A stretch of DNA of 64,000 nucleotides from Meiothermus ruber DSM 1279 (GTDB lineage: Bacteria > Deinococcota > Deinococci > Deinococcales > Thermaceae): NCBI RefSeq assembly GCF_000024425.1, contig NC_013946.1, positions 2,046,001 through 2,110,000 of the forward strand. The letters run 5' to 3'. Each line of letters begins with the position of its first letter. Position 1 is the first letter of the stretch. Shown here in pieces: positions 53,499 through 61,748 of the stretch. The notes under the pieces were generated by a model. It saw nothing but the letters and a program-made list of their open reading frames with translations. It had not been told where the DNA came from and did no database searches. Position numbers and translations under genes: made by a program.

Positions 53499-54518
53499 AT
53501 GAAAGCTGCTGTGATTACCCGTCCCCGGAACCTCGAGGTTCAAGACCTTGCCCCCCCCTCCCCCGGCCCCGGCCAGGTGCTGGTGCGGGTGGGCGCGACC
53601 GGGGTCTGCGGCACCGATCTTCACCTTTTTGAAGGCCACTTCCACGCCAACCTTCCACTGGTGCCCGGCCATGAAATTGCCGGGGTGATCGAGCAACTGG
53701 GCCCTGGGGTAACCCATCTGCAAGAAGGGCAACTGGTAGCCCTGGATCCGGTGATCGCCTGCAACCGCTGCTGGGCCTGCCGCCGGGGCCAGCGCCAACA
53801 CTGCCTGCACTTCCAGGCCCTGGGGGTGACCCGGGCCGGCGGGTTTGCCCAGTACGTGGTGGCGCCGGCCGAAAATGCCTATCCAGTCAAAAACCTGAGC
53901 GCAGAGGAAGCCGCTTTTGCTGAACCGCTGGGGTGCGTGGCCTGGGGCCTGCTGCGCCTGCAACCACAGCCCGGGAGCAGCGCCCTGCTGTTTGGTGCCG
54001 GGCCCATCGGCCTGCTGCTGATGCAGGCCTTGCTGATCTCAGGGGTCAGCACGGTTACGGTGGTGGATCCGGTGGCCGAGCGGCTGGCGCTGGCCCGGCA
54101 GCTCGGGGCTGCCCATACGGTGCAGAGCGGGCCGCAGCTCGAGCGCACCCTGCGCGAGCTGGCCCCCTACGGCTTCGATATTGTGGCCGAGGCCACCGGC
54201 CATCCGCAGGTGGTCGAGGCCATGCCCAGCTATGCGGCCGTGGGCGGCAAGCTGCTCATCTTCGGGGTGGCCCCCGAGGAGGCCCGGGTACAGATCAGCC
54301 CCTACGACCTTTTCCAGCGCGATCTGAGCCTGATCGGTAGTTTTTCCCTCAACGGCACGCTGCCCATCGCCCTGAACTGGCTGGAAACGGGTCGTGTGCA
54401 AGTAAAACCCCTTATCAGCCACCGCCTGCCGCTGGAGGCCCTGGGCCAGGCCCTGGCCTACAAGGAGCAGCCCGGGCTGGGCCGGGCCCTCAAGGTGTTG
54501 ATTGTTCCCGAAGCGTAG
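53499..54518 (+). CDS. zinc-dependent alcohol dehydrogenase family, polyol type (1)
   Basis: A 339-residue medium-chain dehydrogenase. The catalytic zinc region reads TGVCGTDLHLFEGHF and VPGHEIAGVIE. Structural zinc ligands are in CNRCWACRRGQRQHC, and the cofactor loop is LLFGAGPIGLLLMQAL followed by VVDPVAERL. It resembles arabitol/sorbitol-type dehydrogenases. In this operon it probably oxidises the imported sugar alcohol to a ketose. A ribosome site TAGGAGAAA precedes it. Confidence 0.87.
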   Translation: MKAAVITRPRNLEVQDLAPPSPGPGQVLVRVGATGVCGTDLHLFEGHFHANLPLVPGHEIAGVIEQLGPGVTHLQEGQLVALDPVIACNRCWACRRGQRQHCLHFQALGVTRAGGFAQYVVAPAENAYPVKNLSAEEAAFAEPLGCVAWGLLRLQPQPGSSALLFGAGPIGLLLMQALLISGVSTVTVVDPVAERLALARQLGAAHTVQSGPQLERTLRELAPYGFDIVAEATGHPQVVEAMPSYAAVGGKLLIFGVAPEEARVQISPYDLFQRDLSLIGSFSLNGTLPIALNWLETGRVQVKPLISHRLPLEALGQALAYKEQPGLGRALKVLIVPEA

Positions 54519-54526
54519 GTGCGGCC

Positions 54527-55297
54527 ATGATACTGGATAAGTTCAGACTCGAGGATCGCTTGGCTGTGGTCACCGGCGGGGGCCGGGGCATTGGCCTGGC
54601 CATCAGCACCGCCCTGGCCGAGGCCGGGGCCCAGGTGGTTATCGCCGAGCTGGATGCCGAGGCGGGCCAGCGGGCAGCGCAAAGCCTACAAAGCCAGGGG
54701 CTGCGGGCGGAGTTCCGCCCCCTGGACGTAACCCAGTCGGCCCAGGCCGATGCGCTGGCCCAAAACCTCCACCAGGCCTATGGGCGGGTGGACATCCTGG
54801 TCAACAACGCCGGCATCTGCCGCAACACCCCGGCGCTGGAAACCCCCGACGCCGAGTGGCTCCAGGTTTTCGACATCAACGTGCACGGGGTCTTCTGGTG
54901 CAGCCGGGCCTTTGGCCGGGTGATGGTGGCCCAGGGCCGCGGCAGCATCATCAATATCGCTTCGATGTCGGGGTTGATTGTGAATAAACCCCAGCCCCAG
55001 GCTGCCTATAACGCCTCCAAGGCCGCGGTGGCCCACCTCACCCGCTCGCTGGCCGCCGAGCTGGCCCCCTTTGGGGTGCGGGTTAACGCCATCTCGCCGG
55101 GCTACATCGGCACCGAGATGACCCGGCGGGGCCTCGAGACCCCCGAGTGGCGCCGGGACTGGCTGGGCCTGACCCCCATGGGCCGCCTGGGGGAGCCCTG
55201 GGAGGTGGCGACCTGCGCGGTGTTTTTGGCCTCGGAGGCCAGCAGCTACCTGACCGGCAGCGAGCTGGTGGTGGACGGCGGGTACACAGTCTGGTGA
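54527..55297 (+). CDS. short-chain dehydrogenase/reductase, polyol type
   Basis: A 256-residue SDR with the cofactor motif TGGGRGIGLAISTAL, NNAGICRN, the catalytic Ser in NIASMSGLIV, YNASKAAVAHLTRSLA with Tyr-x3-Lys, and a C-terminal YLTGSELVVDGGYTVW. Relatives include D-arabinitol, mannitol and threitol dehydrogenases. It lies 8 bases after the first zinc enzyme and 3 bases before the second, so all three are expressed together. Confidence 0.88.
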   Translation: MILDKFRLEDRLAVVTGGGRGIGLAISTALAEAGAQVVIAELDAEAGQRAAQSLQSQGLRAEFRPLDVTQSAQADALAQNLHQAYGRVDILVNNAGICRNTPALETPDAEWLQVFDINVHGVFWCSRAFGRVMVAQGRGSIINIASMSGLIVNKPQPQAAYNASKAAVAHLTRSLAAELAPFGVRVNAISPGYIGTEMTRRGLETPEWRRDWLGLTPMGRLGEPWEVATCAVFLASEASSYLTGSELVVDGGYTVW

Positions 55298-55300
55298 AGC

Positions 55301-56269
55301 ATGCGTGCGGTAATCCCAGCCCCTCATGTAATCCAGTGGTCGGAGGCCGACCCACCGCAGCCGCAGCACGGTGAGGTGCTGCTCGAGCCCCTGGCGATAG
55401 GGGTGTGCGGCTCCGATTTACACGTGTACGAAGGCCAGCACCCCTTTGTGCGCTACCCGGTCTTCCCCGGCCACGAGGTGGCCGCCCGGGTGGTGGAGGT
55501 GGGTTCGGGGGTAGACCCCGCCTGGCGGGGGGCGCTGGTGGCCCTCGAGCCCGCCCTCACCTGCGGCCAGTGCGTGCCTTGCCGCAGCGGCCGCTACAAC
55601 ATCTGCGAGCGGCTCCGGGTCATGGGCTTCCAGGCCCCTGGGGCCCTGGCCGAGCGCTTTGTGAGCCCCGTCCAGAACCTGCACCGCCTGCCCCAGGGGT
55701 TTGATATCGAGTTAGGGGCCATGGTCGAACCGCTGGCGGTGGCGGTGCACGCGGTGGCCCTGACCCCCGTACAGGGCAAGCGGGTGGCGGTGCTGGGAGC
55801 AGGCACCATCGGACTGCTGGTGGCGCAGGTTGCCAAGGCTTACGGTGCAGCCCAGGTGGTGGTGGTGGATCTGCTCGAGGCCCGGCGCCGGGCGGCCGAA
55901 GGGCTGGGGCTAGCGGCCAAAGCGCCAGATGCTGCCAAGTACGAGGTAATTTTTGAGTGCGTGGGTAACGAAAGGGCCCTCGAGGCGGCCATCCAAGGAG
56001 CCCACAAAGGCGGTACGGTGGTGGTGGTGGGGGTATACGGCCGGCCCACCACCCTGTCCGCCGGCCTCGTCCAGGACTGGGAACTCACCCTGAAAGGAAG
56101 CCTGATGTACACCTTCTCCGACTTTCAGGAGGCCATCCGGCTACTGGCCCAGCAGAGAGTGCTGGCCCAGCCCCTTGTCACCCACCGCTTTGCCCTGAAC
56201 GAGGTTCAACCTGCTTTCGCCGCGGCTTTGGGACGGGATAAAGCGCTCAAGGTGCTGTTGCTGGCCTAA
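55301..56269 (+). CDS. zinc-dependent alcohol dehydrogenase family, polyol type (2)
   Basis: A second medium-chain dehydrogenase of 322 residues, only distantly similar to the first. It has GVCGSDLHVYEGQH, FPGHEVAARVVE, the structural zinc set CGQCVPCRSGRYNIC and the cofactor loop VLGAGTIGLLVAQVA. Two zinc enzymes in one operon suggest two polyols, or two oxidation positions, are used. It ends 4 bases inside the converging P450 gene. Confidence 0.86.
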   Translation: MRAVIPAPHVIQWSEADPPQPQHGEVLLEPLAIGVCGSDLHVYEGQHPFVRYPVFPGHEVAARVVEVGSGVDPAWRGALVALEPALTCGQCVPCRSGRYNICERLRVMGFQAPGALAERFVSPVQNLHRLPQGFDIELGAMVEPLAVAVHAVALTPVQGKRVAVLGAGTIGLLVAQVAKAYGAAQVVVVDLLEARRRAAEGLGLAAKAPDAAKYEVIFECVGNERALEAAIQGAHKGGTVVVVGVYGRPTTLSAGLVQDWELTLKGSLMYTFSDFQEAIRLLAQQRVLAQPLVTHRFALNEVQPAFAAALGRDKALKVLLLA

Positions 56270-57495
56270 AAAGCCACCGGCATGGCCTTGTGGCCCCGGA
56301 TCACGAACCCACCGGCGTACTCGATCCGGTCGGTGGCCAGGTGGATGTTGGGCAGCCGCTTGAGCAGGGTCTGGAAGGAGGTCTGGAGCTCGAGCCGCGC
56401 CAGGGGTGCGCCAATGCAGTAGTGGATGCCCAGGCCAAAGGTCAGGTGGTAGTTTTCCGTGCGGGTCAGACAGAGCCGGTCGGGATCGGGGAACTTGCGT
56501 GGGTCGCGGTTACCCGAGGCGTACATCAGGGCCACCTCCTGGCCGCGCCGCAGGGGGATGCCTTTGTACTCGAAGTCCTCGAGCACCCAGCGCTCAAACA
56601 TCGGCAAAGGGGTGTCGTAGCGCAGCAGCTCCTCCACGGCCAGCTTGAAAAACTCCGGGTGGTTCTTGGCCGCTGCCTCCTTGGCCTGCTCCATCTGCTC
56701 GGGGTTGCGCGAAAGGGCCAGGAAGCCAGCGGTGGTACCATTGACCGTAGCCTCGTGGCCAGCGTTCAGGAGCAGGATGCAGTTGGCCACCAGCTCGTCG
56801 GGGGTGAGTTTGTCGCCCTGCTCTTCCACCTCCACCAGGGCCGAGATCAGGTCGTCGCCGGGCTTGCGCCGGCGTTCGTCGGCCAGTTGCCGGATGTAGG
56901 CCGAAAACTCCACCACCGCCTGGTTGGCCTCCCTGGCCTGCTCATCGGTGAAGCCCAGCTCGTACAGCTTGACAATTTTGGCCGACCAGGGGCGCAAAAG
57001 GTGCCGATCCTCCTTGGGCACGCCCAAAAGCTCGGCGATCACCGTGACGGGCAGGGGTTCGGCGTAGTCCCGCAGAAGATCCATCTGGCCCAGGTCTTCG
57101 GCCCGGTCGAGCAGTTCGTTTACGATGGCCTGAATCTTCCCGCGCAGCCCCTCCACCCGGGCCGGGGTGAAGGCCTTCATCATCAGGCCCTTGAGCCGGG
57201 TGTGCTTGGGCGGCTCGTTATCGAGCATGTGGTTTTCCTGGAAGTGGTCAAAGTCGCGGGTCAGCGGGTTGGGCGGCGGCCAGCCCAGCTCGTCGCGGGA
57301 GAGGATGTGGGTAATCGAGCGGCCCAGGCGCTTATCGCGCAACAGGTTGGCGATGTCCTCGTAGCGCAGGAAGAAAATTTTGTTCCAGACCTCGTCGTAG
57401 AAGACTGGCAGGTTCTCCCGCAGGTGGGCCAGGGTGGGGTAAGGGTCGTAGATAAAGGCAGGGTCGTTGATGTTGAGGTGATAGCTGTGCATCAA
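56266..57495 (-). CDS. cytochrome P450
   Basis: A 409-residue soluble bacterial P450 mono-oxygenase. The heme Cys is C360 in FGLGIHYCIGAPLARLE, the ExxR motif is EELLR, and the I-helix oxygen-activation motif is LLNAGHEAT. HMLDNEPPKHTRLKGLM is a typical C-helix region. No ferredoxin or ferredoxin reductase gene is next to it and the substrate is unknown. It resembles the CYP family common in Thermus/Meiothermus rather than a pathway-specific enzyme, as far as I can tell. Confidence 0.93.
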   Translation of the reverse strand: MMHSYHLNINDPAFIYDPYPTLAHLRENLPVFYDEVWNKIFFLRYEDIANLLRDKRLGRSITHILSRDELGWPPPNPLTRDFDHFQENHMLDNEPPKHTRLKGLMMKAFTPARVEGLRGKIQAIVNELLDRAEDLGQMDLLRDYAEPLPVTVIAELLGVPKEDRHLLRPWSAKIVKLYELGFTDEQAREANQAVVEFSAYIRQLADERRRKPGDDLISALVEVEEQGDKLTPDELVANCILLLNAGHEATVNGTTAGFLALSRNPEQMEQAKEAAAKNHPEFFKLAVEELLRYDTPLPMFERWVLEDFEYKGIPLRRGQEVALMYASGNRDPRKFPDPDRLCLTRTENYHLTFGLGIHYCIGAPLARLELQTSFQTLLKRLPNIHLATDRIEYAGGFVIRGHKAMPVAF

Positions 57496-57506
57496 GCCAA
57501 AGCATA

Positions 57507-57536
57507 AGCCCCCTTGGCCGTCCAGGTAAGGGGGCT
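57507..57536 (-). terminator. hairpin after trxA
   Basis: AGCCCCCTT (57507-57515) pairs with AAGGGGGCT (57528-57536), a 9-bp GC-rich stem with a 12-base loop. It is 18 bases past the trxA stop on the minus strand and ahead of the P450 start. The T-run behind it is short. Confidence 0.55.
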
Positions 57537-57553
57537 GCGCTTATGGGATGGGC

Positions 57554-57886
57554 CTAAGCGCTAACCTGCACGTGCTTATTGAGCCGGGCCACAAAGTTGC
57601 TCTTGGGGGCCGCCCCCACCATGACCTCCACCGGCTGCCCGTCTTTGAAAAGGATGATGGTGGGGATGCTCATCACCCGGAATTTCATGGCGGTCTGGGG
57701 GTTGGCATCCACATCCAGCTTGGCGACCGTTACCTTACCCTCGTATTCCTTGGCCAGCTCCTCCATCACCGGCGCTACCATGCGGCAGGGGCCGCACCAT
57801 TCGGCCCAGAAGTCCACCAGCACGTACTTATTTTCCTTGAGGGTGGCGTCAAAGTTGGCATCGTTGACTTCGATCGGTTTGGCCAT
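57554..57886 (-). CDS. trxA: thioredoxin
   Basis: A 110-residue thioredoxin with active site WCGPC at residues 30-34, VLVDFWAEW before it, and the cis-proline segment MSIPTIILF. It reduces disulfides in the cytoplasm with thioredoxin reductase. The length and motifs are standard. It is monocistronic, with a hairpin at its 3' side. Confidence 0.97.
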   Translation of the reverse strand: MAKPIEVNDANFDATLKENKYVLVDFWAEWCGPCRMVAPVMEELAKEYEGKVTVAKLDVDANPQTAMKFRVMSIPTIILFKDGQPVEVMVGAAPKSNFVARLNKHVQVSA

Positions 57887-57972
57887 AGTTATTTACCTCA
57901 CAGGCTAGGCCCAGGCACAGGCCCTCTAGGCTCCACACTCTAGCACGGCTGGCCGGCTGCAGGGGAAGCCGA

Positions 57973-57978
57973 TACACT
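57973..57978 (+). promoter_or_regulatory. -10 element for a leaderless start (TACACT)
   Basis: TACACT lies 7 bases before the GTG at 57986. No ribosome site is present. Confidence 0.55.
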
Positions 57979-57985
57979 TTTTATA

Positions 57986-58327
57986 GTGCAAGGAATCGAT
58001 TTGTTGAATAGGCCCGAATACACCGAGGCGCTCGAGCTTTGGCATCAGGGACGGTTCTGGGAGGTGCACGAGGCCCTGGAGCCTCTCTGGCAGCAGCTTT
58101 CGGGCCCGGATCGGGAGCTGACTCATGGGGTTATCCTGCTGGCCGCTGCGTTGCATAAAGCCAGGGACAACCCCCGGGGTGGCTGGCGCAACTTTCACAA
58201 AGCTTTGAAGCATCTGGAGGGCCTGCCTGCAACCTACCGGGGGGTTCGGGTGGTTGATTTGATTGAGGCCACCCGCCAGGCCCTGCAAAAAGGCCCTGGC
58301 CAGATACCCGCCTTTCCTCGCCTGTGA
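57986..58327 (+). CDS. DUF309 family protein
   Basis: A 113-residue cytoplasmic protein with the DUF309 pattern ALELWHQGRFWEVHEALEPLW, then ELTHGVILLAAALHKARDNPRGGWRNFHKALKHL in pieces. The His and Glu residues in HE.LE..W suggest a metal site but no function is established for the family. The GTG start 57986 fits the -10 box TACACT 7 bases upstream. Confidence 0.85.
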   Translation: MQGIDLLNRPEYTEALELWHQGRFWEVHEALEPLWQQLSGPDRELTHGVILLAAALHKARDNPRGGWRNFHKALKHLEGLPATYRGVRVVDLIEATRQALQKGPGQIPAFPRL

Positions 58328-58386
58328 CAGGCGTCTGGGGCCATGCAGGTGAAGATGGCTGTTGGTTTACAGAACAGGCGCGAACG

Positions 58387-58824
58387 CTAAGCGTCCAGCC
58401 ACCCCACCGCCCAGACCGCCCCCTCGCGCAGCTCGAGGCGGATCGCCAGCAGGTCGGTGGGGGCAGGCCCCGCGACCCTGAGGCCATCGGCCTGGAAGCG
58501 GCTGCCATGACAGCCGCACTCGATGAAGCGCTGCTGATCCGGCAGGGGCACCGTACAGCCCGCGTGGGGGCAGACCCGGGAGAAGGCAGTCAGAAAAACC
58601 CCCTGCGCCTCCAGCACCCGCGGGCTGGGCTGCGATGGGGGCGGCACCCGCACCAGCAAGCAGGGCTGGCCGGCAAAGCGGAACTCGAGGTCAGCCCAGA
58701 CCTCGGGCAGTTGGCCGGGCTCGGCAATTCGCACCGGGGCCGGCGCCGGTGTCTGGCCCCGCCCCGCCGCACCCAGCGCCAGAAGGCCGGCCAGCAGGGT
58801 TTTACCGACCTCGCGTCTATTCAC
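58387..58824 (-). CDS. Rieske [2Fe-2S] protein with probable Tat signal
   Basis: A 145-residue protein. The cluster ligands are visible: C85 and H87 in CPHAGC and C103 and H106 in CGCHGS, with C90 and C105 able to form the stabilising disulfide. The N-terminus NRREVGKTLLAGLLALGAAG looks like a twin-arginine signal or anchor. It is short compared with bc-complex Rieske proteins and no cytochrome b gene is adjacent, so it may serve another electron route. GTG 58824 follows GGAGGG. The TTG at 58842 lacks a ribosome site. Confidence 0.85.
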   Translation of the reverse strand: MNRREVGKTLLAGLLALGAAGRGQTPAPAPVRIAEPGQLPEVWADLEFRFAGQPCLLVRVPPPSQPSPRVLEAQGVFLTAFSRVCPHAGCTVPLPDQQRFIECGCHGSRFQADGLRVAGPAPTDLLAIRLELREGAVWAVGWLDA

Positions 58825-58885
58825 CTTGCCCTCCTGTGACAAAGGCAGGAGGCCAGGAACCTCCTGCCGTGTAGTGCGGAAGTTT

Positions 58886-59028
58886 TTATGCGCATTTCGG
58901 TAGTATCGCTCACTTTGACAAGCCTAAACGATACTACCGAAAGGCTTTTCTACTCCCTTCGGTCGGCTTGAATCCTTCACCTCTGACTACGCAGGGCGGT
59001 GAAGGATTCAAGCGGAAACGGCATTAGA
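58886..59028. repeat. 143-bp two-hairpin intergenic repeat, copy 2
   Basis: Matches 25712-25854 at about 133 of 143 positions. Both hairpins are kept, CGGTAGTATCG with CGATACTACCG and TTGAATCCTTCACC with GGTGAAGGATTCAA. Differences are mostly single-base, several of them retaining pairing. It lies behind the alkaline phosphatase gene, and its edge supplies that gene's TAA stop. Confidence 0.9.
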
Positions 59029-60535
59029 CCAGCACCAGGGCGTCCTCGGGATGGTTCCAGGGGCGCTCGGAGCGGCTCCTGAGCACCTCGAGGGCCTCCT
59101 GCTCGCTCATCACCGGGTTCTGGAAGCGGATGCCCAGGGCCCGGGTCATCAGGGTGAAGTTGTAGGTGTTGTCAATCAGGCCGATCCGGGCCGCCCCAAT
59201 CCCCCGGCCATACACCCCAAACAGGGTGGGGCTGGCGGTGTGCTGCCCCGAGTTCCAGCCGATGTTGGGCAGGTCGGGCTTGCGGGCATCGGTCTGGCGC
59301 ATCACCCAGGAGAGGGTGTTGGCGGGCTGCACGCCGTAGCGCACCGTGTCGGGCTGGTAGACCCGCTGGGCGATGGCGTCCACCACCGCCTGGGCCTGCT
59401 CGGGTTTGAGGGTCACGCCCTTCACGGTGCGGAAGATTTCCACCACCTGTTCGGGGCTGGGGTTGTTGCCGAGGCGGCCCAGCATGAACTCGAAGGTGCC
59501 TTTCTGGTTCTCGAGCATCAGCACCCCGGCGCTGCTCTCGCGGTAGGAAGAGCCGGTGCCATACAGCGCAGGCGCCCCGCAGACATGGTCGGAACCAATG
59601 ATCAGCAGGGTGTCGGGGTTCTGATCCACAAAGTTCATCACCACTTCCAGGGCCTCGTCGGCGGCCAGGATATCCCACAGCGAGCCCGCGGGGTCGTTGA
59701 GGTGGTTGGCGTGGTCGATGCGGGCGGCCTCGACCTGGAGCACAAAGCCCTTGGAAGAAGCGGCCAGACGGGGCAGGGCCGCGCGGGTCATCTGGGCCAG
59801 GCTGGGGGTGTCCACGCCCTGGAAGCGCCGGTCGGCCTCGTAGGGGATGTGGCTGCTGCTGAACACGCCCAGCAGCTTGGAGGCGTTGGAGGCCTCGAGC
59901 TCCCGCAGGTTCTTCACCACCCCATACCCCTTGGCCGCGTAGGCGGCGTAGAGGTCTTTCTTATCGCGGCGCACCGCTGGGTCGAAGAAGCGCTGGCCTC
60001 CACCCAGGTACACTTCCGCGCCGAACTCCAGGTACTGCTCGGCGATCTGATCTTCGGCGTTGCGGTCGGGGTTGGAGATCACGAAGCCCGCCGGGGTGGC
60101 ATGGGTGATGGTGGCGGTGGAGACCAGGCCCACGGCCTTGCCCTGCTGCTTGGCCAGGGCGAAGATGGGGGTGAGCTGGCGCCCATCTACGTGAATAGCC
60201 AGCCCGCCGTTCACGGTCTTGACCCCGGTGCTCCAGGCGTTGGAGGCTGCGCTGGACTCGGTGACAAAGCTGGTCAGGCTGTTGGTGTTCTGCAGCCCGC
60301 TCACACCAGTAGCCAAAAAGCGCTCCAATGCCAGCGGCTTGCCCAGCACCCGCCGGGCGTAGAACTGGGCGATGGCGTAGTCTTCCCAGCCCATGCCGTC
60401 GTAGGCGAAGAAAATCAGGTTGCGCGCACGGGTCAGGATGCCCGGCTGGTTGGCTTGGGCGCTCTGGGCCTGGGCCGAGAGGGCCGCAGCAGCTCCGGCG
60501 ACCACTCCTGCTTTGATTAGGTCTCTGCGTTTCAT
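59024..60535 (-). CDS. phoA: alkaline phosphatase (PhoA family), Tat-exported
   Basis: A 503-residue secreted phosphomonoesterase. It starts MKRRDLIKAGVVAGAAAALS, a twin-arginine-like signal. Metal-site and nucleophile regions are visible: FFAYDGMGW with D46, the Ser loop VTESSAASNAW (residues 91-101), QVEAARIDHANH, GSDHVCG and SGQHTASPT for the last zinc ligand. In the Ser loop the usual Asp before Ser is replaced by Ser. The start at 60535 is chosen for the signal peptide, with TGGAGGT upstream. The stop codon lies within the 143-bp repeat. Confidence 0.92.
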   Translation of the reverse strand: MKRRDLIKAGVVAGAAAALSAQAQSAQANQPGILTRARNLIFFAYDGMGWEDYAIAQFYARRVLGKPLALERFLATGVSGLQNTNSLTSFVTESSAASNAWSTGVKTVNGGLAIHVDGRQLTPIFALAKQQGKAVGLVSTATITHATPAGFVISNPDRNAEDQIAEQYLEFGAEVYLGGGQRFFDPAVRRDKKDLYAAYAAKGYGVVKNLRELEASNASKLLGVFSSSHIPYEADRRFQGVDTPSLAQMTRAALPRLAASSKGFVLQVEAARIDHANHLNDPAGSLWDILAADEALEVVMNFVDQNPDTLLIIGSDHVCGAPALYGTGSSYRESSAGVLMLENQKGTFEFMLGRLGNNPSPEQVVEIFRTVKGVTLKPEQAQAVVDAIAQRVYQPDTVRYGVQPANTLSWVMRQTDARKPDLPNIGWNSGQHTASPTLFGVYGRGIGAARIGLIDNTYNFTLMTRALGIRFQNPVMSEQEALEVLRSRSERPWNHPEDALVLV

Positions 60536-60650
60536 ACCTGTACCTCCATCCAATATGCTTAGCAAGGCCTGTCAAGCCTTGGTCAACACACAAGCAGAGC
60601 TGGGCCACACTTCCCCTCCCTCGAGGCTTACCAGCCAGGGCCTCATGCAA

Positions 60651-60656
60651 TAGGCT
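60651..60656 (+). promoter_or_regulatory. -10 element for the asparaginase leaderless start (TAGGCT)
   Basis: TAGGCT lies 7 bases before ATG 60664 and no Shine-Dalgarno sequence separates them. Confidence 0.5.
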
Positions 60657-60663
60657 ATGGGCG

Positions 60664-61659
60664 ATGAACGCGTACACCTACCTCTACCGCGGCGGCCTGC
60701 TGGAAAACCGCCACAAGGTTTCGCTGGCTATTGTGGAGCCCTCTGGCCGGGTGCTGGCCTACGGCGGCAACCCCTACCTCCAGGCCCCCCTGCGCTCCTC
60801 GGCCAAGCCCTTCCAGGCCCTGGCCCTCTACCTGAGCGGCGCCATCCAGCGCTTTGGCATCACCCCGGCCGAGGTGGCCCTGACCTGTGCTTCCCACGAT
60901 GGAACCGAGCAGCACGTCGCCGTGGCCGCCAATTACCTGCGCAAAATTGGCCTGGACGAAAGCTATCTGGCCTGCGGCACCCATCCCCCCTTCGACAGCG
61001 AGGCGCGCAAGGCCCTGCAGCAGGCCGGCCAGGCCCCCACCCCCCTGCACAACAACTGCTCGGGCAAACACACCGGCATGCTGGCGGCCGCCCTGGCGCT
61101 GGGGGTAAGCCCCCGCGGTTACGAACAGCCCGAGCACCCGGTGCAGCAGCTCAACCTGCAGACCCTGCGGGAGCTATCGGGCCAGCCCCACATCCCCTAT
61201 GGCGTGGACGGGTGCAGCGTGCCCACCTTCGCCTTGCCCCTGGCCCCCGCCGCCCGGATGTTTGCCCTGCTGGCCTGGCCCGAGGCCGCCCCTGCCAGGT
61301 ACCAGGCCGGCCTGGAGGCGGTTTTTCAGGCCATGCGGCAGCACCCCGACCTGGTGGCCGGCCCCAAAAGCATTGACACCGTGCTGATGCAAAAGCTACC
61401 GGGACTGGTGGCCAAGCGCGGGGCCGACGGCTACTACGGCCTGGCCCTGCGGGAGACCCGCTGGGGCCCCCTGGGCATCGCCCTCAAGGTGGAGAGCGGC
61501 TCCAACGAGGCCCGGGAACCCATGGTAATCAGGCTGCTGGAGGAACTGGGCCTGCTCTCGCCAGAAGTGGAGCTGGAGTGGCGCCGGCCGCCGGTTCGGA
61601 ATGTGCGGCGGCTCGAGGTGGGGCATCTGGAGGCGAGGCTCGAGCTTTCCTGGGTCTAG
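60664..61659 (+). CDS. asparaginase, Rhizobium type II-like
   Basis: A 331-residue cytoplasmic protein of the asparaginase II (DUF/ReAII) family, unrelated in fold to E. coli AnsB. Motifs visible are LRSSAKPFQALAL, TCASHDGTEQHV, NNCSGKHTGML and VDGCSVPTFALPL. The Ser and Lys in SSAKP and the SGKH segment match the catalytic region described for this class. It hydrolyses asparagine to aspartate and ammonia. It is divergent from phoA. Confidence 0.87.
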   Translation: MNAYTYLYRGGLLENRHKVSLAIVEPSGRVLAYGGNPYLQAPLRSSAKPFQALALYLSGAIQRFGITPAEVALTCASHDGTEQHVAVAANYLRKIGLDESYLACGTHPPFDSEARKALQQAGQAPTPLHNNCSGKHTGMLAAALALGVSPRGYEQPEHPVQQLNLQTLRELSGQPHIPYGVDGCSVPTFALPLAPAARMFALLAWPEAAPARYQAGLEAVFQAMRQHPDLVAGPKSIDTVLMQKLPGLVAKRGADGYYGLALRETRWGPLGIALKVESGSNEAREPMVIRLLEELGLLSPEVELEWRRPPVRNVRRLEVGHLEARLELSWV

Positions 61660-61748
61660 AGCACTCAAGGCAACCCCGATATTCCGGGTGGGGGCAGCGT
61701 ACAGAGCACCACCCGGCATCGGGGCTGCAGGCTGCCTGGTGCTACGTC

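Noticed and set aside
58824-58842. Upstream TTG start for the Rieske protein
   Set aside because: The GTG at 58824 has a well-placed GGAGGG and begins directly at the arginine pair of the signal.
59051-60520. 489-codon plus-strand frame opposite phoA
   Set aside because: The minus-strand protein has signal peptide and metal-site motifs; the plus frame has none and a composition typical of antisense translation.
61671-61730. Possible terminator between asparaginase and the phytase-like gene
   Set aside because: The CCCCGAT/ATCGGGG arms are 40 bases apart and no T-run follows, so I did not call it.
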